64,000 nt of DNA from Fischerella sp. CENA71. GTDB taxonomy: Bacteria > Cyanobacteriota > Cyanobacteriia > Cyanobacteriales > Nostocaceae. Shown piece after piece: positions 25,752 to 35,240 of the stretch (position 1 is its first letter; each line of letters starts with the position of its first letter). The position numbers were made by a program, and so were the translations under genes. The stretch covers positions 186,001-250,000 of the forward strand of contig JANBVI010000009.1 in the NCBI GenBank assembly GCA_024239075.1, read 5' to 3'. Below the pieces are notes generated by a model. The model saw nothing but the letters and a program-made list of their open reading frames with translations. It searched no databases and had not been told where the DNA came from.

Positions 25752-26264
25752 ATGAATTTCCCTCGTGTCCGTAGGATTTTAGCTGTTGTCTTGCTGTCAG
25801 TATTATTACTGACTACAGCCTGTACTCCAAAACAACCTGGACGTTTTGATCAGGTACAACAAGAAAGCAGTCGTCAAAAAACTGGTCAAGCTGTTGCTAA
25901 AAATGCAACCCAAGGTAGTGAATTTAACAAGTTTTTCCCTCCTGCTGGAGATGGATACGAGCGTGTATATACTCAAGAGAAAAAGGGTTTTGCTGAAGCT
26001 AAGTTAAAAAAAGACGGTAAAGAATTAGCAATGTTGGCTATTTCCGATACTAAGAGTACACCCACAGCAGCAGCAAAATTTGCTAGCAGCACTAAGCAAA
26101 TTGCTGGTTATCCAGCGGTAGAAGTTGGTAATACTCAGACTGCCATATTAGTCAACGATCGCTACCAAGTAAAAGTACTTTCTCGTTCACCGTCATTTCA
26201 AGCAAGCGATCGCGAAACCTGGATCAAAAAATTTAACCTGGCTGGTCTAGCAAAACTGAAATAA
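25752..26264 (+). CDS. Lipoprotein, unknown function
   Basis: 170 aa. Its signal peptide has a lipobox (ILAVVLLSVLLLTTACTPKQ) and is followed by a polar domain (GSEFNKFFPPAGDGYERVYTQEKKGFAEAKLKKDGKELAMLAISDT...YPAVEVGNTQTAILVNDRYQVKVLSRS). The pattern resembles cyanobacterial lipoproteins of unknown function placed near photosynthesis or envelope genes. ATG 25752 follows GGGAG. The protein would be attached to a membrane facing the periplasm or lumen. A heptamer repeat separates it from the next gene on the same strand. Confidence 0.75.
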   Translation: MNFPRVRRILAVVLLSVLLLTTACTPKQPGRFDQVQQESSRQKTGQAVAKNATQGSEFNKFFPPAGDGYERVYTQEKKGFAEAKLKKDGKELAMLAISDTKSTPTAAAKFASSTKQIAGYPAVEVGNTQTAILVNDRYQVKVLSRSPSFQASDRETWIKKFNLAGLAKLK

Positions 26265-26279
26265 AGAATTGTTCTTTGT

Positions 26280-26340
26280 CATTTGCTAATGACCATTGAC
26301 CAATGACCAATGACCAATGACCAATGACCAATAACTAATA
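26280..26340 (+). repeat. Heptamer STRR, about 5-7 units
   Basis: Consecutive ACCAATG units (26291-26329) continue into degenerate AATAACT units between the lipoprotein and the next gene. They lie just before the AAGGAG of the gene starting at 26361. Confidence 0.88.
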
Positions 26341-26360
26341 ACTAAAACAAGGAGATTTTT

Positions 26361-27248
26361 GTGAGTAAACCGATTTTTGAGTTGGTAGACGAACTACCGA
26401 CTAGTAACTTGACTGTTTCGATGTTGAACTCCCTAGATTTTGTTGCTCCTGGGGAATGGCAAAATGTAGTTGGTTTTGTCAACACAATTAAAACTGTGAC
26501 GGGCGAAACCGACGAAAGTCTTATTCAAGCTATTGGCGAACGAGCCATTTATCTTTACAATGATCGTTCCCAAGGCTACCAACGGGCTATGTGGTTGTAT
26601 CAAACAGTTGATAGCACAGATAAAGCACTAGGTGCAGCTGCTTTGGCTAATAAGGTAGGAGAGAAAATTCCTCTGTTGGGGTTTCTCAACTCTGTAACTC
26701 CCAAAGCTGACAAAGCTCAAACTATTGATCTATGTCTGAAATTAGTTACAGAGCTAGTGGCTTTTTGTAGCATCAACGGTATTCCGGGTGATAGCATTGG
26801 GGATTTTGTCGCATCTTTGGGTGAGTATAGTGGTGAATCACTCATTCGGATGGTGGCTTTGGTTTGTGTTGATGGTTTGATACCTCTTGGTCCAGACTTC
26901 ATCAGCAAAGCCTTATCTACAATTAGTCAAACCAATCCCCAAGAGTTAGAACAAAATACAACTTTTCAAAATATTCAAGAGGCGATTCCAGGCCAAAGTT
27001 CTAGCAGCAAACTGAATTTTATTGGCGAAAGCTTTAACTCAGTTCAAGGTTGGATGAGTAATCTGGTTAACGCCAATAATTTGACGCCTCAAAAAGTTGT
27101 TCATAACTTGCAAAGTTTTGTCGAAATCGCTGATGACAAATTAGATTATTTAGGAGCGTTCCTTGATGTCGCGACAAATTACTACGAACATACAGGTACA
27201 CAAACCCTTGCACGTCGTTTAATTGAGCGAGCTGTGGCAGAAATTTAG
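26361..27248 (+). CDS. Conserved cyanobacterial protein of unknown function
   Basis: 295 aa, start GTG 26361 with AAGGAG eight nt upstream. It is soluble and largely helical, with sections such as MLNSLDFVAPGEWQNVVGFVNTIKTVTGETDESLIQAIGERAIYLYND and LVRMVALVCVDGLIPLGPDFISKALSTI. No signal peptide, metal site or nucleotide motif is seen. I do not recognise a named domain. A perfect stem-loop follows the stop, so it is probably transcribed alone or with the upstream lipoprotein. Confidence 0.7.
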   Translation: MSKPIFELVDELPTSNLTVSMLNSLDFVAPGEWQNVVGFVNTIKTVTGETDESLIQAIGERAIYLYNDRSQGYQRAMWLYQTVDSTDKALGAAALANKVGEKIPLLGFLNSVTPKADKAQTIDLCLKLVTELVAFCSINGIPGDSIGDFVASLGEYSGESLIRMVALVCVDGLIPLGPDFISKALSTISQTNPQELEQNTTFQNIQEAIPGQSSSSKLNFIGESFNSVQGWMSNLVNANNLTPQKVVHNLQSFVEIADDKLDYLGAFLDVATNYYEHTGTQTLARRLIERAVAEI

Positions 27249-27260
27249 TTTTATATCTTC

Positions 27261-27299
27261 AAGGATAATTAGTAATAAATTCTATTACTAATTATCCTT
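27261..27299 (+). terminator. Long perfect stem-loop after the 26361 gene
   Basis: Perfect 16-bp arms AAGGATAATTAGTAAT (27261-27276) and ATTACTAATTATCCTT (27284-27299) with a 7-nt loop. No T tract follows on +, so it may protect an mRNA 3' end rather than terminate. Confidence 0.65.
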
Positions 27300-27482
27300 G
27301 ATTAAAGAATAATTCCTAAGAAAAAATATTATCAAAAAGTAATTAATTAAACTGGAAATTAAAGGGTTGTATTCGATAATTGACACGACGAACTAGGAGT
27401 GTTGTTTGTGGTTTGGTGTTTCAACAACTAACTACTAACCATCATCAACCAACTAGTTAAAAGAGTTAACCACACAACCCCA

Positions 27483-28601
27483 ATGAATCAGCATCACATT
27501 GAAGTCACAGTTTCTGCTAGAAAATTTAAAGACAATATTCGTTATGTCCGAGATTTTGTTGCACCTGCAAAGTTGTGCGTAGTGATGAAAGCAAATGCTT
27601 ACGGACATGGTTTAAAGCAGTTAGCAACAACGGCTGTTGTGGCAGGAACAGATTATATTGGTATTTGCACAAATCCAGAAGCAACAACTATCCGTGATTT
27701 GGGTTTGGATGTCAAACTCCTGCGTTTACGCATGGCGCTACCACAAGAATTAGAAGAATCGATGCACCGCCTGGATATAGAAGAGCAGGTGGGAACAATG
27801 GAAGCAGCAGAGTATTTATCTGATGCAGGGGTCAGACGCAACACAAAAATTCCCGTGCATATCAATATTGATACAGGGATGGGTAGAAGTGGTTTCTTTT
27901 CATCCCAGATTGAAGAATTAAAGAAAGTTTGTACATTGCCGGGTTTGTCTATTGTAGGAATAATGACTCATTTTGCCAGTGCTGACGGTAAAGAACTGGC
28001 GTTTACAGAAAAGCAGATGGCAGATTTTTATGATGTTCGTACTGCTTTGAATGACTACCTACCAGAAGATGTATTAACTCATACTCACAATAGTGCTGCA
28101 ACAGTGCGCCTAACTCCGAAATGTAATAGTTTAGTTAGGGTTGGTGCTGCTTGTTACGGAGTACGCACTTCACGGGACTTTGAAAACCCACTAGAACTCA
28201 AACCCGTGATGACAGTAAAAACCAAGGTAGCCCAGGTAAGAAAAATACCAGCAGGCAAAACTATTGGTTATGGCAGTTTATATACTACTCAACGCGATAG
28301 TTTGATTGCATCTTTACCTGTGGGTTTTGGTGAAGGTTATCCGCGATCGCTCTTCAACAAAGGCATTGTTTTAATTCAAGGTCAGCGTTGTCCAGTGGTG
28401 GGACGAGTTTCGCTCAATATCACAACAGTAGATGTTACCGACCTCCCAAAAGAAGTAAAATGGGGAGATGAAGTGGTATTGGTTGGTAATCAAGGTAACG
28501 AGGAGATTACCTTTGAAGAATTAGCAGATAAGTTTCAGAGTGTACATACAGAAATCAACCTGATGGCTGGTTTTATGAACCAGGTAAGTTACTTATATTG
28601 A
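27483..28601 (+). CDS. alr: Alanine racemase
   Basis: 372-aa fold-type III PLP enzyme that makes D-alanine for peptidoglycan. The PLP Lys is in CVVMKANAYGHGLKQLA (~37), the catalytic Tyr in KTIGYGSLYTTQRD, and a second signature in HINIDTGMGRSGF. ATG 27483 lacks a strong Shine-Dalgarno sequence. The length is normal for the family. The gene stands alone, followed by a strong terminator. Confidence 0.95.
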   Translation: MNQHHIEVTVSARKFKDNIRYVRDFVAPAKLCVVMKANAYGHGLKQLATTAVVAGTDYIGICTNPEATTIRDLGLDVKLLRLRMALPQELEESMHRLDIEEQVGTMEAAEYLSDAGVRRNTKIPVHINIDTGMGRSGFFSSQIEELKKVCTLPGLSIVGIMTHFASADGKELAFTEKQMADFYDVRTALNDYLPEDVLTHTHNSAATVRLTPKCNSLVRVGAACYGVRTSRDFENPLELKPVMTVKTKVAQVRKIPAGKTIGYGSLYTTQRDSLIASLPVGFGEGYPRSLFNKGIVLIQGQRCPVVGRVSLNITTVDVTDLPKEVKWGDEVVLVGNQGNEEITFEELADKFQSVHTEINLMAGFMNQVSYLY

Positions 28602-28629
28602 TTCAGGTGATGTGCTTTTTCCCATCTTG

Positions 28630-28662
28630 GCACGGCCAATTAGCCGTGCTTTTATTATTTTT
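28630..28662 (+). terminator. Rho-independent terminator of alr
   Basis: GCACGGC (28630-28636) pairs with GCCGTGC (28643-28649) over a 6-nt loop and is followed by TTTTATTATTTTT. Confidence 0.9.
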
Positions 28663-28763
28663 AGAGAACGGGGAACCTGATACCATTTTGGATTATAGAT
28701 TTTGGATTTTATATTACTCTGTCGAGTAGCCACTCCGTGTCTACTTGCACGCCTGTCACTAAC

Positions 28764-28784
28764 GCGGCTACCTTTGGTAGCCGC
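28764..28784. repeat. Perfect palindrome in the alr downstream region
   Basis: GCGGCTACC/GGTAGCCGC with a TTT loop, inside a repeat-like stretch 28680-28880 that also holds a GATGCGAGGAATATCGCGTC palindrome. Confidence 0.7.
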
Positions 28785-28903
28785 ACCGAAGTGCATCTAT
28801 GGATTTTGGATTGGGAAACTCTTTGTGCATATTAGAGATGCGAGGAATATCGCGTCTCTACAAGAGAATTTGTTGTGCCATGAAGGAGCATCCCTAACAA
28901 ATT

Positions 28904-29344
28904 CTAATTTTTCGTTGCTGCCATTTGCTCAAAAGAGCGTAGTAATAATCTTCGTCCTAACTCTATATCATTTGGCGCACACTGCCAATCAGGATGTGCT
29001 GTCATGAGTAAACTATCCAAAGTTTCTTGATCAAATAAATGCCAGACAGCAACACCATTAAGTTTTGCTTCTATGGCATAGCAATTGGAACTCACACAGT
29101 GAATCTTACAAGCATCAGCAACTCTGAACAAAGTCATTTGTTCTCCTGGCTGTAGGGAACGAAATTGCTGTATTGCTTGCTTCAATTCGCTTTTGGCAGA
29201 CACAGTCAACCCAGGAAGCGCTACTGTTAAATTTTTGTCTCCGTTTACCATAATCCAGTAGTTACGACTGGGGTCAATTCCTTCTAACCAGGGTGATTCA
29301 TCATCAAGACGATAGCGTGGTGACAAACAAAACAAGGCTTCCAT
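28904..29344 (-). CDS. Conserved cyanobacterial protein, unknown function
   Basis: 146 aa from ATG 29344 (MEALFCLSPRYRLDDESPWLEGIDPSRNYWIMVNG). An upstream in-frame ATG at 29392 would add a poorly conserved-looking MIIITQILHNKVTVST. The protein is soluble and acidic, with two Cys in CKIHCVSSNCYAIEA that could bind metal or form a disulfide. I do not recognise a named domain. It is convergent with alr. Confidence 0.65.
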   Translation of the reverse strand: MEALFCLSPRYRLDDESPWLEGIDPSRNYWIMVNGDKNLTVALPGLTVSAKSELKQAIQQFRSLQPGEQMTLFRVADACKIHCVSSNCYAIEAKLNGVAVWHLFDQETLDSLLMTAHPDWQCAPNDIELGRRLLLRSFEQMAATKN

Positions 29345-29766
29345 AGTTGAAACAGTGACTTTGTTGTGCAATATCTGAGTGATAATTATCATCGGATACG
29401 TGCAAAGTCGATTTTTGGACTTGCGATCGCACCCGTTTTATCCATAACTGATGTCCTACCGAATCACACAAATTCTACAGATAAGCCTGATAAAGTTGCG
29501 CTTGTTGAAATTACAGACGGTTCGGTCATCTTACATATTTTTATTTTTCGATAAATATCACCTATAAATCAAATAATTTTTGCAAAAGTTATTAAATTAC
29601 TTAATTCTTCTTAATATATAGATTCGTGATTCGATTTTGGATTGATTCCACCGATAAATCCGGTTTGTTGTACCCTACTCGAAATTCTCGCTCAAAAATG
29701 CACTGAGCCTAAGACCCAATTACCAATTACCCATTACCCATTAACAATGCTCAAACAGAATGAATA
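29345..29766. other. Intergenic region, no gene supported
   Basis: Holds a HIP1 site, a CCGATAAATCCGG palindrome near 29650-29662, and CCAATTA/CCCATTA heptamers at 29716-29747 next to the stop of the RsbW-like gene. The open frame 29366-29554 has no family-like sequence. Confidence 0.5.
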
Positions 29767-30189
29767 TTAAGCAGTTTCGGGTACATTCACTTGTAGCTTG
29801 AGACAGTTATAACCATCAATCTGTAACTTGTACTCAACTTTATCCATGAGACGATTCATAATCAGCCAACCATAGCCACCTTCTTTTTTGTCGTTGGGGC
29901 TAGGAGGTAAATAGTTGGATAAGTCGAAACCTTCACCACGATCCCAAATTTCTAGGGCTATATCTCGGTCTTTTAATTCTAAACGGATTAAAACTGGTAA
30001 ATAGGGCTGGTCTTTATGGGCATGACGCACGACATTGGAATACGCTTCAACCAAAGCCAGTCGTAGACGGCTTGATTGTCGTGACCAATCAATCGATTCT
30101 TTGAACTGGACTTCTAAGCATCCCAACAACCAGTTTTCGACGATACCTAAAAACTTCAGGTCGCTTGGTACATGAAGTTCACTTTTCAT
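29767..30189 (-). CDS. RsbW-type anti-sigma/serine kinase
   Basis: 140-aa HATPase_c_2 protein. The ATP-binding N box is ALVEAYSNVVRHAHKDQ (~46-62) and the G1/G2 boxes are EIWDRGEGFDLSNY and KKEGGYGWLIMNRLMD. It is expected to phosphorylate an STAS anti-anti-sigma antagonist or to hold a sigma factor. It starts 3 nt after the phosphatase gene stops, so the two work as a kinase/phosphatase pair in partner switching. No STAS protein or sigma factor gene is nearby. Confidence 0.88.
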   Translation of the reverse strand: MKSELHVPSDLKFLGIVENWLLGCLEVQFKESIDWSRQSSRLRLALVEAYSNVVRHAHKDQPYLPVLIRLELKDRDIALEIWDRGEGFDLSNYLPPSPNDKKEGGYGWLIMNRLMDKVEYKLQIDGYNCLKLQVNVPETA

Positions 30190-30192
30190 TGC

Positions 30193-31863
30193 TTAAAAAA
30201 CCTCCAGTGAAAGTATAGTCTGGTCATCTTCTTGAATATCGTTGTCAGCCTGAATACGAGCTAACAATTTATCGAGAGATAGTGGTTGAGTTTCTTGTTG
30301 CAAGAGTTGCCAAAGACCATCTAGATGTAGCATAGAACGATGATTTGGCTTGACACCATTGAGTGAGTTTGCAGTTGCATGACTCATTGTTGTCACCGTA
30401 GCTTCAGTAATTCCATCACTAGTAAACAGTAGGATATCTTGAGGAGCAAGAAACAATTGACCAACATCTGCTTGCCATGTTGGTAAAATACCTAAAGGGA
30501 TACTACGTATTTTTAGGTAATTGGGATTTTGTGTATCAGTGTTACGAGACCACAACAAAGGATAGATATGACCTGCATTCGCATAAACAAATTCTCTGGT
30601 GGTGGGGGTATATCGAGCTAAAATAAGAGTGATAAAGCAATTGCTACTAATGAGGTCATCACCTAAAGCTTTATTTAGATTTTGAATTACTATGTTTGGC
30701 ATAGCTGGTGTTTCTTGAGATAATTCACGGCGTAACACCGAGATTGCACTAGCCATAAACAAAGCAGCCGGAACTCCTTTTCCCGAAACATCACCTACTG
30801 CTAACCATAAATCTCCTTTAGGGTGAACAAACACTTCAAAAAAATCTCCCCCGACTTCACGGGCGGGGTAACAACAAGCTTGTACTTTTGCATCTTTGAT
30901 ATCAGGTAAGCTTTGGCGTAGCAGATTATTTTGAATTTGACGAGCAACCTCTAACTCAGCTCGGATCTGCTCTTGCTTTTCCTGAAGACTTTGGTAGAGT
31001 TTTGCCTGAGAAAGGGCTAGGGCTGCTTGTTCAGCTACACCTGTAATTAGCTGAATGTCTTCATCTGGCCAAGGGCGATCGCGTCCTGATTGATAGAGAG
31101 CTAGAACAGCAAGGATATGTTGTTGGCAAGTAAGTGGCACGGCTAATTGGTAACAAGGATTACCATGATACGTGTCTTGACTATGCTGGTAATGCTGAGT
31201 TTCGAGAACTTTTTCAATCAAAAGACTGGTATTGAAAGCTTCACAGGAACAAGCAGTTTTAGAATCTAAGTAGGAAAACTCATTTGATGTCAAGCAATTG
31301 CTTTCTACTGGTTTAAGCAAGCAATAACTAGTTTTAAAAGACTGACCAATCGTGGCAACAATTTTCTCCAACATGCTGGAGTAGTCTAGAGACTCGCGTA
31401 TCGCAGTGGTGACAGCATTAAATAATGATTCTCGTCGTAGAGCGCGGCGTAACTCTTGAGTACGCTTTTTGACTAACCGATAGGTGTCTGCTGCTTGCTC
31501 AACTATTACTTTGAGTCGATCAGGTTTCCAAGGTTTAGTAATATATTTGAAGACTTGACCAGAGTTAATGGCATCAACTAAATCTTCAACATCAGTAAAA
31601 CCCGTCAGCAAAATGCGTATTGTATCAGGAAAACGCTCTACCGTCAAGCTCAAAAATTCGGTACCATTCATCTCTGGCATTCTTTGGTCAGAGATAATCA
31701 CAGCCATTTCGCCTTCTTTTTCCAAAATTTCCAGTGCTTTCAAGGCGTGATTTGCTCTGTATACTTGAAAGTCTCGCCTAAAAGTCCGGTAGAGTAGTTG
31801 TAAATTATCTGGCTCATCATCTACCACCATCAATTTAAGTTTTTCGACATCTGTCCCAGTCAT
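30193..31863 (-). CDS. Response regulator - GAF - SpoIIE-type PP2C phosphatase
   Basis: 556 aa. Order: REC domain (LMVVDDEPDNLQLLYRTF, phospho-Asp in VIISDQRMPEMNGTEFL, Lys in KYITKPWKPDRL), a GAF domain (~145-290, with a Cys-rich CLLKPVESNCL...ACSCEAFN stretch), a coiled linker, then the RsbU/SpoIIE phosphatase (REVGGDFFEVF, LAVGDVSGKGVPAALFMA, FTSDGITEATVT). It probably dephosphorylates an anti-anti-sigma factor on a two-component signal. It is co-transcribed with the RsbW-like kinase. No histidine kinase lies adjacent. Confidence 0.9.
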   Translation of the reverse strand: MTGTDVEKLKLMVVDDEPDNLQLLYRTFRRDFQVYRANHALKALEILEKEGEMAVIISDQRMPEMNGTEFLSLTVERFPDTIRILLTGFTDVEDLVDAINSGQVFKYITKPWKPDRLKVIVEQAADTYRLVKKRTQELRRALRRESLFNAVTTAIRESLDYSSMLEKIVATIGQSFKTSYCLLKPVESNCLTSNEFSYLDSKTACSCEAFNTSLLIEKVLETQHYQHSQDTYHGNPCYQLAVPLTCQQHILAVLALYQSGRDRPWPDEDIQLITGVAEQAALALSQAKLYQSLQEKQEQIRAELEVARQIQNNLLRQSLPDIKDAKVQACCYPAREVGGDFFEVFVHPKGDLWLAVGDVSGKGVPAALFMASAISVLRRELSQETPAMPNIVIQNLNKALGDDLISSNCFITLILARYTPTTREFVYANAGHIYPLLWSRNTDTQNPNYLKIRSIPLGILPTWQADVGQLFLAPQDILLFTSDGITEATVTTMSHATANSLNGVKPNHRSMLHLDGLWQLLQQETQPLSLDKLLARIQADNDIQEDDQTILSLEVF

Positions 31864-32144
31864 AATTTGACTTCACTATTCCAGATATTTAAATGGCGAG
31901 ATGGCGTAATGGCATCTATTACACCTAATCGTCAAACGATTTTATATTTTAAAATTTGGATTCACTCCCAGGACTTATCCGAGGGCTTGTAACATCAAGG
32001 AATTATTGGTCATTTGAACGCTAAGAAAGAGTTTATTCAAGATAATTCACTCATTTTTAACACATATTAATGAGAAAAAATTAGTAAATTTACTTATAGC
32101 GAGTAGGGAATTCAAACTATTGCACACCTGTTTGTTTTTATAGC

Positions 32145-32861
32145 TTATCCAACTAATCCAGAACGCAAAGCCCTTACCGCCGCTTGGGTACGGTCGTCTG
32201 CACATAGTTTGTTTAAAATATTACGAACATGAGTTTTGACAGTTCCAACCGTGATATAGAGCCTCTCTGCAATTACAGCATTACTACAACCTTCTACAAT
32301 CAGTTGTAATACCTCTAATTCTCTTTCTGTCAAGGTATAGGGGTCAATTAAATCTTCATCTGTCCTACTTGTGTCTGAATTTTGCGCCTGGGTTTTAGTC
32401 TCTGCTGCCATTTCCATTTTCAGTGGATTTTGTTGTGCTTGTTGTAATACAATGCGTGCGATCGCTGGATCAATCCAAGCATTACCATTGTAAGTAACAC
32501 GTACAGCTTCTGGTAAATTATCAAACTTAATATCTTTCATGCAATAGGAGTCTGCCCCAGCAGCAAAGGCAGCAAGCACTGCTTCTTTGTTATCACGTAG
32601 CGTCAAAATTAATACCTTTACTCCTTCTTCTCCATTGGCAAGTGCTTTTACATCCCGTGTCAGTTCAATACCATCTTTATCTGGTAAGCCAATGTCTACA
32701 ATTGCAATATCTGGGTGTAATGTTTTTAACAATCTGATGCCATCAATGGCGTTAGCAGCTTCTCCCACCACTTCTATATCTTCCCTTTGCTGTAGCGCTA
32801 TTTTGATGCCTACACGGGTGAGATCATGATCTTCTATCAATGCCACGCGAATTTTATTCAT
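32145..32861 (-). CDS. NarL/FixJ-family response regulator
   Basis: 238 aa. REC domain (RVALIEDHDLTRVGIKIAL; phospho-Asp in DIAIVDIGLPDKDG; LTLRDN; Lys in CMKDI), a ~35-residue polar linker, and a LuxR-type HTH (LTERELEVLQLIVEGCSNAVIAERLYITVGTVKTHVRNILNKL). It binds DNA as a transcription factor. It lies 281 bp upstream of the phosphatase gene on the same strand and may be functionally linked, but probably has its own promoter in the 579-bp upstream gap. Confidence 0.92.
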   Translation of the reverse strand: MNKIRVALIEDHDLTRVGIKIALQQREDIEVVGEAANAIDGIRLLKTLHPDIAIVDIGLPDKDGIELTRDVKALANGEEGVKVLILTLRDNKEAVLAAFAAGADSYCMKDIKFDNLPEAVRVTYNGNAWIDPAIARIVLQQAQQNPLKMEMAAETKTQAQNSDTSRTDEDLIDPYTLTERELEVLQLIVEGCSNAVIAERLYITVGTVKTHVRNILNKLCADDRTQAAVRALRSGLVG

Positions 32862-33440
32862 AGTCGATTCTGCCCATTACACTCTTAACTGTGTAAGATT
32901 GAGTTTACTAAAAAGTTTTAGCTGATGGAGTGCAAACTACTTGCGAATTCTGAATTTATAATTTGAATTGCTGAATTAGTTTGAGTTTAGCTATTTTGAA
33001 ACTGGGTGTGGGGGTGTAAAGATGTAGGAGTGTAGGAAGAATCATATTTTTATGCTTGGTTATAAGATTTTCTCAGGAATGCGTACTAATACCAAATGTT
33101 TCAAATTACAGAGTCTACCGAATCATTGCATGTGAGGGAATAAAAATAAAACCCTGTCTATATTTTCCTTTGATACTTAATGGTTTTAACTCTCATCTTG
33201 TGCTTTGAAATTTTATGGCACTGTCTTTTAAACTACTTTGTATTTGGTAACACAATCTAAACTTCAACCATGAAATAACTTAATTTGACTTGAAATCTAT
33301 TCGTAGACAGAATGTATCTAAAGTTTATTGAGTCAAAAGTTGTATTTTAAAATACGCATTTTTCGGGAAATCTCTATTTACAAAAATTTGTTAAACTATC
33401 GTTCGATGGACGTTGGTGTGAGGCTACTCAAAACTAGGCT
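32862..33440. other. Divergent intergenic region between NarL regulator and WecG-type gene
   Basis: About 580 bp, AT-rich, without repeats of note or a gene. It must hold both promoters. Confidence 0.6.
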
Positions 33441-34199
33441 ATGTTTAAACCGCCTAAAGTGTTTTCGGTGTTGGGGCTACCAGTTCATATCATGACAGAT
33501 TATCCAAGCTGGTTGCTAGAAAGCTTGCAACAAGGTATGGGAGCGCATGTAATTACGCTTAATGCCGAAATGACCATGCAGGCTGAACAAAACAAATCTC
33601 TGGCTGAGGTGATTAAAACCGCTGAACTAGTCATTCCAGATGGAGCAGGAGTGGTTCTATTTTTGCGGTGGCTACGTGGACAAAAAGTACAACGGATTCC
33701 TGGAATCGAGCTAGCAGAGACACTGTTACGAGAAATTGGAGAAAAACAAAGGGACGCAAAGCTATTTTTCTATGGCGGTGCGCCTGGAGTCGCTGCTAAA
33801 GCCGCAGATTTTTGGCAGGGGAAAATTCCGAGTTTGACAATAGCAGGGACACACTCTGGGTTTCATTCTCCAGCAGAAGAAGAACTGTTACGACAAACTC
33901 TTGCTCAAGTCCAACCAAAAGTTATTTTGGTTGGTTTGGGTGTTCCACGTCAAGAGTTATGGATTGCTCAAAACCGCCATTTGTGTCCCCAAGCAATTTG
34001 GATAGGTGTCGGTGGAAGTTTTGATATTTGGTCAGGGACAAAAACGCGCGCTCCTGCTTGGCTGGGAAACAATCATTTAGAGTGGCTGTACCGACTATAT
34101 AAAGAACCTTGGCGTTGGCGACGGATGTTGGCTTTACCAAAATTTGCCCTGAAATCTTTAATTTATGGTTTGACTGTAAGAGAAGCAATCAGTCAGTGA
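33441..34199 (+). CDS. WecG/TagA/CpsF-family glycosyltransferase (GT26)
   Basis: 252 aa. Family motifs are LNAEMTMQAEQN (Asn-Ala-aspartate region), VIPDGAGVVLFLRWL, RIPGIELAETLL, FYGGAPGVAAKAA, VGLGVPRQELWIAQN and GVGGSFDIWSGTKTRAPAWL with the LEWLYRLYKEPWRWRRM end. It transfers N-acetylmannosamine-type or related sugars to lipid carriers in polysaccharide assembly. It is soluble or peripheral. UDP-xylose genes lie 2-5 kb downstream, suggesting an exopolysaccharide context. Confidence 0.92.
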   Translation: MFKPPKVFSVLGLPVHIMTDYPSWLLESLQQGMGAHVITLNAEMTMQAEQNKSLAEVIKTAELVIPDGAGVVLFLRWLRGQKVQRIPGIELAETLLREIGEKQRDAKLFFYGGAPGVAAKAADFWQGKIPSLTIAGTHSGFHSPAEEELLRQTLAQVQPKVILVGLGVPRQELWIAQNRHLCPQAIWIGVGGSFDIWSGTKTRAPAWLGNNHLEWLYRLYKEPWRWRRMLALPKFALKSLIYGLTVREAISQ

Positions 34200-34482
34200 A
34201 TTTTTTAGGGATGGGGATCAAGGATAAGGGATACGGGAAGGGAGACAAGCATCTACTAACTACAAGCTAAAAAAATATAACTACAGATTATGAGATTCCT
34301 GGGTATTACTTGGGAATCATTATTTTATGCATTTTTAGTTGTGGGTGTGAAGAAATAGCAATACCAGCAGTAGCATCACAAAAAGCGACGTTTGACGACA
34401 GCTAATCACGGGAACATCCCTTTCATTAGCACGAAAATACCACTCCTCCACACTCATTTTCTAGCTAGCCCCTCATGGGAAA
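34200..34482. other. Intergenic region upstream of ftsE
   Basis: Starts with a fragment of the GGGATGGGGATCAAGG-type repeat (34207-34250). The rest is presumed ftsE leader and promoter, ending in TCATGGGAAAATG. No gene is supported. Confidence 0.5.
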
Positions 34483-35232
34483 ATGCGACAACCAACCATG
34501 AAAATCTTTACCCCGATTCCTGATCCTTATTTTCAAGACAGCGATACTCAACAGCCTAAAACTGGGCTAATGGTGCAATTGCGCTCAACTGCAAAAACAT
34601 ATTTCAATGGTCAGAAAGCTCTGTTAGATATGAATTTGGAAGTAAAACAGGGTGAATTTTTATTCATTACAGGTCCTAGTGGTTCTGGTAAGTCAACACT
34701 GTTGAAACTGCTGTATGGTGAAGAATTACCAACACAAGGAAAAGTAATAGTCGATGGGTGTGATGTAGCTTCTTTGCGGGGCGATCGCTTATCGTTATTT
34801 CGACGCCGTATTGGCATTGTGTTTCAAGACTACAAACTTATCCTTCAAAGAACTGTAGCAGAAAATATTGCTGTTGTCTTGCAAGCACAAGGATATACCC
34901 GTAAAGAAATTCAACGGCGTCTAGAACCGACGTTAAAGTTAGTAGGTTTGTTGAATAAAGCTGACTGTTTTCCGGAACAATTGTCTGGAGGAGAACAACA
35001 AAGGGTGAGTATTGCCAGAGCAATCATAGCAACCCCACCTATACTTTTAGCTGATGAACCAACTGGTAATCTTGATCCTGATAACTCCTGGCAAATAATA
35101 CAGATTCTTCAAAAGTTAAATTCCTTTGGAGCAACAGTAATTGTTACTACTCATGATGAGCAACTAGTCCGCAGATGCGGTCATCGTGTCGTACAAGTCC
35201 GTAACGGTAAATTGTATCAAATTAGTCAATAG
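34483..35232 (+). CDS. ftsE: Cell division ATP-binding protein FtsE
   Basis: 249-aa ABC ATPase. Walker A GPSGSGKSTLLKLLYGEE, Q-loop VFQDYKLILQRTVAENIA, signature LSGGEQQRVSIARAI, Walker B PILLADEPTGNLD and switch His TTHDEQ. VEL/LYG elements around Walker A and the QDYKL motif are typical of FtsE. It has a ~30-residue N-terminal extension (MRQPTMKIFTPIPDPYFQDSD...) with a second possible start at 34498. FtsE pairs with the permease FtsX to control septal wall hydrolysis. No ftsX gene follows; the next gene is an unrelated convergent membrane protein. Confidence 0.9.
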   Translation: MRQPTMKIFTPIPDPYFQDSDTQQPKTGLMVQLRSTAKTYFNGQKALLDMNLEVKQGEFLFITGPSGSGKSTLLKLLYGEELPTQGKVIVDGCDVASLRGDRLSLFRRRIGIVFQDYKLILQRTVAENIAVVLQAQGYTRKEIQRRLEPTLKLVGLLNKADCFPEQLSGGEQQRVSIARAIIATPPILLADEPTGNLDPDNSWQIIQILQKLNSFGATVIVTTHDEQLVRRCGHRVVQVRNGKLYQISQ

Positions 35233-35240
35233 TCAATCCA

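Noticed and set aside
29366-29554. 62-codon plus frame (MQYLSDNYHRIRAK...)
   Set aside because: No family-like sequence, no good ribosome-binding site, and it overlaps a HIP1/palindrome region.
34430-34475. CACTCCTCCACAC, similar to the Yfr1 small RNA loop ACTCCTCACAC
   Set aside because: An extra base breaks the motif, and there is no flanking stem or terminator.
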